Shown piece by piece: positions 59,101 through 64,000 of a stretch of 64,000 bases of DNA. The notes below the pieces were generated by a model. The model made no database searches. It was not told where the DNA came from and saw nothing but the letters and a program-made list of their open reading frames with translations. The position numbers and the translations under genes were made by a program. This DNA is from Flaveria trinervia. Lineage: Eukaryota > Streptophyta > Magnoliopsida > Asterales > Asteraceae. The stretch lies in the NCBI GenBank assembly GCA_025506515.1, contig CM046444.1, positions 78,384,589 to 78,448,588 of the forward strand, read 5' to 3'. The stretch's first letter is position 1; every line of letters starts with the position of its first letter.

Positions 59101-62100
59101 TATCACACTGCAGTGCAGGTCGGGAAATCAGCAGTAGCTTCCATTTCTTCATCTTTTCTTTGTTTTTAGTGATAATCATGTTCAATTGCATCGAATTTTG
59201 AAGGAATGATCTAGTAAATGATTATATATCTTCAAATCGTACCATATTAAAACAGATCTAATGATTTCTCTTCTTGATTTTCCATGTTCAAGTTTTTCTA
59301 TTCTTTTTGAAGTCCTATTCATCAACTGTTCATAAGCATTTCTTGCAACACATCCGCATTTCTTTGCCAATCCGTATTTCTTTGCAAAGCATCGGCATTT
59401 GGTTGCAACGCATCCGCATTTGATTTCAATCCATTCGCCTTTAACTTCAAAGAATCCGCATTTGTGCTTAGAGTACCCGCATTTTTTTATAAGTCAACCG
59501 CATTTGGTGTCAAGATATCCGCATTTGGAGAAAAGTCATACGCATTTGGTGACAAGTCATCCACATTTGGGACAAGTCGTCCGCATTTGTGACAAGTCGT
59601 CCACAATTGTGACAAGTCATCCGCATTTATGACAAGTCATCCGCATTTGTGACAAGTCATCCGCATTCATGACAAGTCATCCGCATTTGTGACAAGTCAT
59701 CCGCATTGGTTGCAAAGTCATCCGCTTTTGGTGACAACTCATCCGTATTTGTGTATAACAGATCCGCATTTGATGAGGCTTCATCTGCATTTGTTTTGTT
59801 CATCCGCATTTGTTTTCAGACTTGATCAAAAACGATTTCACACTGCAGTGAAGGTCGGGAAATCAGCAGTAGCGTCCATTTCTTCATCTTTACTTTGTTT
59901 TTATTGATAATCGTGTTCAATTGCATCGAATTTTGAAGGAATAATCCAGTGAATGATTATATATCTTCAAATGGTACCATATTAGAATAGATGTAATGAT
60001 TTCTCATCTTGATTTTGAGATGAACAAATGTTTTTTTATGTTAATCTTGTTCAATTGCGTCACATTTGTTTTGTTCATCCGCAATTTTTTTTCTTTCATG
60101 ATCACAATGGACATGCCTGTTGGTTGTAATCATCCATGTTCATGTTTTTCTATTATGTTTGAAGTCCTGTTTATCAACTGTTCATAAGCATTTCTTGCAA
60201 CACATCCGCATTTCTTTGCCAATCCGTATTTCTTTGCAAAGCATCGGCATTTGCTTGCAAGGCATCCGCATTTGATTTCAATCCATTGGCCTTTAACTTC
60301 AAAGCATCCGCATTAATGCTTAGAGTACCCGCATTTTTTTATAAGTCAACCGCATTTGGTGACTAGATATCCGCATTTGGTGACAAGACATTCGCATTTG
60401 GTGACAAGTCATCCGCATTTGTGACAAGTCGCCGCATTTGTGACAACTCTTCCGCATTTGTGACAAGTAATCCGCATTTATGACAAGTCATCCGCATTTG
60501 TGACAAGTCATCTGCATTCGTGACAAGTAATCTGCATTTGTGACAAGTCATCCGCATTTGTTGCCAAGTCATCCGCATTTGGTGACAACTCATCCGCATT
60601 TATGTATAACACATCCCCATTTGATGAATCTTCTTTCGCATTTGTTTTGTTCATCCGCATTTGTTTTCACTCTTCAACAAAAACGATTTCACACTGCAGT
60701 GCGGGTCGGGAAATCAGCAGTAGCTTCGATTTCTTCATCTTTTCTTTGTTTTTAATGATAATCGTGTTCAATTGCATCAAATTTTGTAGGAAAAATCCAG
60801 TGAATGATTATATATCTTCAAATCTTACCCTATTAGAACAGATCTAATGATTTCTCTTCTTGATTTCAAGATGAACAAATGTTTTTTTACGTTAATCTTG
60901 TTCAATTGCGTCGCATTTGTTTTGTTCATCCGCATTTTTTTTGCTTTCATGATCACAATGGACATGCCTCTTTGTTCCAATCATGCATGTTCATGTTTTT
61001 CTATTCTTTTTGAAGTCCTGTTCATTAACCGTTTATAAGCAATTCTTGCAACCCATCGGCGTTTCTTTGCCAATCCGCATTTGTTTGAAAAGCATCCGCA
61101 TTGGTTTGCAAGGCATCCGCATTTGATTTCAATGCATCCGCATTTAACCTCAAAGAATCCGCATTTAACTTCAAAGCATCCGCATTTGTGCTTAGAGTAC
61201 CCGCATTTGTTTATAACGCAATCGCATTTTGTGTCAAGGCATCCGCAATTGGTGACAAGTCATCCGCATTTGGTGACAAGTCAGCCGCAATTAAGACAAG
61301 TCATCCGCATTTGTGACAAGTCATCTGCATTTGTGACAAGTCATCCGCATTTGTAACAAGTTATCTGCATTTGTGAGAAGTCATCAGCATTTGTGACAAG
61401 TCATCCGCATTTGTGACAAGTCATATGCATTGGTGACAAGTCATCCGCATTTGGTGACAACGTGATAAGTCATCTGTATTTGTGACAAGTCATCCGCATT
61501 TGGTGACAACTCATCCGCATATGTGTATAACACATCCGCATTTGATCAAGCTTCAATCGCATTTCTTTTGTTCATCCGCATTTGTTTTCAGACTTGAACA
61601 AAAACGATTTAACACTGCAGTGCAGGTCAGGAAATCAGCAGTACCTTACATTTCTTCATCTTTTCTTTGTTTTTATTGATAATCGTGTTCAATTGCATCG
61701 AATTTTGAAGGAATAATCCAGTGAATTATTATATTTCTTCAAATGGTACCATATTAGAACAGATCTAATGATTTCTCTTCTTGATTTTGAGATGAACAAA
61801 TGTCTTTTTTGATGTTAATCTTGTTTAATTACGTCGCATTTGTTTTGTTCATCCATATTTTTTTTTGCTTTCATGATCACAATGGACATGCCTCTTGGCT
61901 GCAATGATCCATGTTCATGTTTTTCTATTCTTTTTGAAGTCCTGTTCATCAACTGTTCAAAAGCATTTCTTACAACACATCCGCATTTCTTTGCCAATCC
62001 GCATTTGTTTACAAAGCATCCGCATTTGTTTGCAAGGCATCCGCATTTAATTTCAATGCATCCGCATTTAACTTCAATGCATCCGCCTTGTGCTTAGAGT

Positions 62101-62356
62101 ACCCGCATTTGTTTATAAGTCAACCGTATTTGGTGTCAAGGCATCCGCCTTTGGTGACAAGTCATCTGCATTTGGTGACAAGTCATCCGCATTTGTGACA
62201 AGTCATCCGCTTTTGTGACAAGTCATCCGCATTTGTAACAAGTCATCCGCATTTGTGATAAGTCATCCGCATTTGTGACAAGCCATTCGCATTTGTGACA
62301 AGTCATCTGCATTGGTTGCCAAGTCATCCGCATTTGGTAACAACTCATCCGCATTT
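56163..62356. repeat. Satellite segment 13: seven monomers plus a partial one
   Basis: Landmarks lie near 56529, 57359, 58191, 59100, 59833, 60687 and 61608. The first four form HOR-II copy 3, and those beyond 59.4 kb have no LTR between them. An eighth array is cut at 62357 by element D. Near 58800-58920 a pair of spacers (AACAACTCATTCG, CGACAAGTCATCC) is locally duplicated. No gene is seen. Confidence 0.92.
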
Positions 62357-62424
62357 TGTTGGACCAGAAGAACCAATAAGCCAGATCAGAAAAACCCCTT
62401 AAGTCCCACAAGTCATCATAACAA

Positions 62425-62680
62425 CTACTGAAGACTTGATCAGCTGTTTGACAAAGTCTGAAGATCAACAGCTGAAGACTAAAGTACTGAAGACTTCAAG
62501 AGCTGAAGACCAAAGTCTGAAGATCAATAGCTGAAGACTAAAGTACTGAAGACTTCAACAGCTGAAGACTAAAGTACTCAAGACTTCAACAACTGAAGAC
62601 CAAAGTCTGAAGATCAACAGCTGAAGACTAAAGTACTAAAGATCAACAGCTGAAGTACAAAGACTGAAGACATGAGATGA
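62425..62680 (+). repeat. CTGAAGAC repeat cluster in element D LTR
   Basis: Roughly a dozen CTGAAGA(C/T) units lie in a larger irregular period of about 55 bp (AGCTGAAGACTAAAGTACTG and relatives). The reverse form TCTTCAG occurs further downstream and pairs with it in the hairpins. Confidence 0.8.
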
Positions 62681-63003
62681 AGACATCAGCTGATGACAAC
62701 AACTGAAGTTCAAGAAGTCCCAATGACTGAAGCCATCAGAGTTTGTCACAACAGCTGAAGAAGCATTCTTCAGTTGTTGTGATGGTTTCCTTTCAGTAGT
62801 TTTATTTTCTATTTCAGCACTTGTAAAACGACTGAAGAGCATGTTCTTCAGTCGTTGTTGTTTCAGTAGTTTCTTTTCAGTAGTTGTAGTGATAGTTAAC
62901 ACTTGGTATTTTTGTAAGAAGATGTTAGTTGTTTGACATCTCCAGTAGTTTTGTTAACTTTCAGTAGTTAAATAACAGTTAGATGTCACTATCCAGTGAC
63001 ATC

Positions 63004-63030
63004 AGCTGACGTCAGCTTCCCTTATAAAAG
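63004..63030 (+). promoter_or_regulatory. Element D promoter: TGACGTCA palindrome and TATA box
   Basis: AGCTGACGTCAGCT (63004-63017) is a perfect 14-bp palindrome containing TGACGTCA, the classical site for plant TGA-type bZIP factors. TATAAAAG follows at 63023-63030. Spacing and position about 210 bp before the LTR end suit a U3 core promoter. Confidence 0.65.
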
Positions 63031-63239
63031 GAAAGATGACCTAATTGTAATGGTGCGCGAAAGCCAGCCAAAGCATATATTGAATGAATATATTCCTTTT
63101 GGCAGAAATTCTCTCTCTATAACAAACACTGTTTCATTGATAAATTTCGTGTGTTCTTGTTTAAATTTGTTAATTCGTGAGCTCATTCCACTGCAAATTC
63201 AATCTAATTGATCAAACTAGATGCTAAGATCCTAACAAA

Positions 63240-63251
63240 TGGTATCAGAGC
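63240..63251 (+). other. Element D primer binding site (initiator Met tRNA)
   Basis: TGGTATCAGAGC, two bases after the LTR end. Confidence 0.92.
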
Positions 63252-63448
63252 TAGTTAATCATTGATCAATTTAACAATTGATCATTGAAACTGTTCTTTT
63301 GCTATCTACGTTTGATCGAATTAGCAAATTTGCAAGAATCGGTTATAGCGATTGAGTTTCTGTTGCTTCTGGCTATTTTTGGTTGAGGTTCTAAGTGGTT
63401 TTAAGCTAGATTTACTTTTTTTACCTTGAATTTGTCTTAATTCTGAAT

Positions 63449-64000
63449 ATGACTACTCCTTCAATGACCCTCACAATACTGGTTCCTCAACCAAGCCTCC
63501 GATGCTGGTTAGGACTGAGTATAACATATGGCAACGAAGAATGCTCCATCACCTGTCTGTTAACAGTACAGGTTGTTGGACATCTGTGGTACATGGTCCA
63601 CATAATCCTATGGTGAACAACCCGGAAACCAACCAAATGGTTCCGAAGAAGAAGGAACAATACTCTGATGAGGATTGTAAACTGTTTGAGATTGATGCTA
63701 AAGCTCATGGAAGTCTGGCCATGGCACTGCCTAATCAAGTCTATTCTGGGTTATGCATCATGAAACTGCTCATGACCTCTGGAAGGCACTGAAAGAACAA
63801 TTTGGTGGTACTGATGAGGCCTTAGCAAACAATAGGGAAATACTTGCCCAACAATATGAGACATTTGCTCATAGGAAGGGTGAGACTCTGACTCAACGGT
63901 TTGAGCATTTTTCATGTTTGATCTCTGAGCTGAAAATGATCAAACATGAATACACTAATAGCCAGATGAACCACAGATTCCTCAGATCACTGCCTGAGAG
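63449..64000 (+). pseudogene. Element D Gag (capsid), frameshifted, runs off the window
   Basis: The likely start is ATG 63449 (MTTPS), 200 bp after the primer site. A frame change near 63463 passes to the frame with MLVRTEYNIWQRRMLHHL, the copia Gag opening. A second change near 63752 gives HDLWKALKEQFGGTDEALAN, QQYETFAHRKGETLTQRFEH and MNHRFLRSLPE, the UBN2 capsid core, open to the window end. Two frameshifts within 550 bp show that it is decayed. 63252-63448 is leader with nothing recognisable. Confidence 0.85.

Larger units (their letters stand above)
45825..59400. repeat. HOR-II: higher-order repeat of four monomers + A LTR, about 4.12 kb
   Basis: A LTR starts at 47107, 51220 and 55342 give periods of 4113 and 4122 bp. 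After each LTR come four distinguishable monomers (landmarks 48293/52425/56529, 49146/53267/57359, 49973/54094/58191, 50826/54950/59100). The fourth is always the short type and precedes the next LTR. The third copy changes near 59380 into a different monomer type and has no LTR after it. No B LTR occurs here. Confidence 0.9.
6496..62356. repeat. Satellite domain with about 29 monomers, interrupted by LTRs and elements B and C
   Basis: The domain is a tandem array of monomers of about 0.8-1.0 kb. Each has an array part of 12-bp cores (CATCCGCATTTG) separated by 8-9 bp spacers, and a roughly 430-bp non-reiterated part with the landmark TTTCACACTGCAGTGCAGG. I counted this landmark 29 times by eye, starting near 7259, 8225, 9060, 10600, 11408, 12953, 15562, 18254, 30443, 33065, 35708, 38329, 45842, 46712, 48293, 49146, 49973, 50826, 52425, 53267, 54094, 54950, 56529, 57359, 58191, 59100, 59833, 60687 and 61608. 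All monomers share one orientation. No coding sequence is credible in it. Left and right limits are insertions of elements A and D, so the true array ends are outside the window. Confidence 0.95.
62357..63237 (+). mobile_element. Element D 5' LTR
   Basis: 881 bp. 62425-62680 repeats CTGAAGAC / AAAGTACTGAAGACTTC units. Two strong hairpins follow: arms 62747-62762 and 62766-62781 (15 of 16 pairs), and arms 62827-62838 and 62845-62856 (12 of 12). The palindrome AGCTGACGTCAGCT and TATAAAAG come next, so the reiterated part is U3. The LTR ends two bases before the primer site. Confidence 0.88.
62357..64000 (+). mobile_element. Element D: Ty1/copia, Sirevirus-like, 5' end only
   Basis: The LTR starts TGTTGGACC within the satellite core (left flank CATTT, 62352-62356) and ends CTAACA at 63237, followed by a primer site and the start of Gag. 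The element leaves the window inside Gag. The TGTTG...TAACA termini match element C, but the LTR body is unrelated. Confidence 0.88.

Noticed and set aside
6496..62356. Insertion preference of copia elements for the CATCCGCATTTG core (B at CCGCA, A and D at CATTT)
   Set aside because: The cores make up more than half of the array, so three of five independent events within a core is expected by chance.
62223..62468. Minus-strand frame spanning the satellite/element D junction
   Set aside because: It crosses an insertion boundary and consists of satellite repeat plus LTR end. It is not a gene.
1..64000. Host genes, tRNA, rRNA, microRNA or telomere repeats
   Set aside because: I looked on both strands and found no recognisable host coding domain, tRNA cloverleaf, rRNA block or TTTAGGG array.

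Overview
The window is plant nuclear DNA, almost certainly from a eudicot and possibly an asterid such as Asteraceae (low confidence on family). The evidence is AT-rich repetitive sequence, four Ty1/copia LTR retrotransposons with initiator-Met tRNA primer sites (TGGTATCAGAGC), nested insertions, and no recognisable host gene, tRNA or rRNA. It looks like heterochromatin, for example pericentromeric satellite.

Layout. 1-6495: element A, a decayed minus-strand copia element of Sirevirus type, cut by the window start, with one LTR at 5706-6495. 6496-62356: a large satellite domain of about 29 monomers of roughly 0.8-1.0 kb. Each monomer is largely built from a 12-bp core (CATCCGCATTTG) repeated every 20-21 bp, followed by about 430 bp of non-reiterated sequence. 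62357-64000: the start of element D, another Sirevirus-like element, running off the window.

Inside the satellite are solo LTRs that recur at fixed positions. Family A (about 800 bp, TG...CA, flanked by ATAAG) occurs at 9453, 11800, 14416, 17085, 29505 (truncated), 31917, 34559, 37184, 44697, 47107, 51220 and 55342. Family B (about 950-1000 bp, flanked by CCGCA) occurs at 13330, 15940, 30821, 33430 and 36081. At 38704-44556 the same B site still holds an internally deleted full element B with gag-pol remains. Shared target duplications and identical positions show that each family inserted once into one monomer and that the composite was then copied as a higher-order repeat (HOR). HOR-I is about 2.6 kb (monomer + B LTR + A LTR), at about 11.8-45.5 kb. 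HOR-II is about 4.12 kb (four monomers + A LTR), at about 45.8-59.4 kb.

Element C (18541-29504, plus strand) interrupts HOR-I. It is a Sirevirus-like copia element with 5' LTR, gag with two zinc knuckles, pol, a long 3' region and a third ORF. It has lost its 3' end and 3' LTR through a deletion that joins the third ORF to the middle of an A solo LTR. Elements A, C and D each carry their own family-specific short, partly palindromic motif reiterated in the LTR. None of the four elements has intact reading frames. The main interest is a satellite whose repeat unit has absorbed and amplified LTRs, so insertion, LTR-LTR recombination, amplification and truncation can be ordered.
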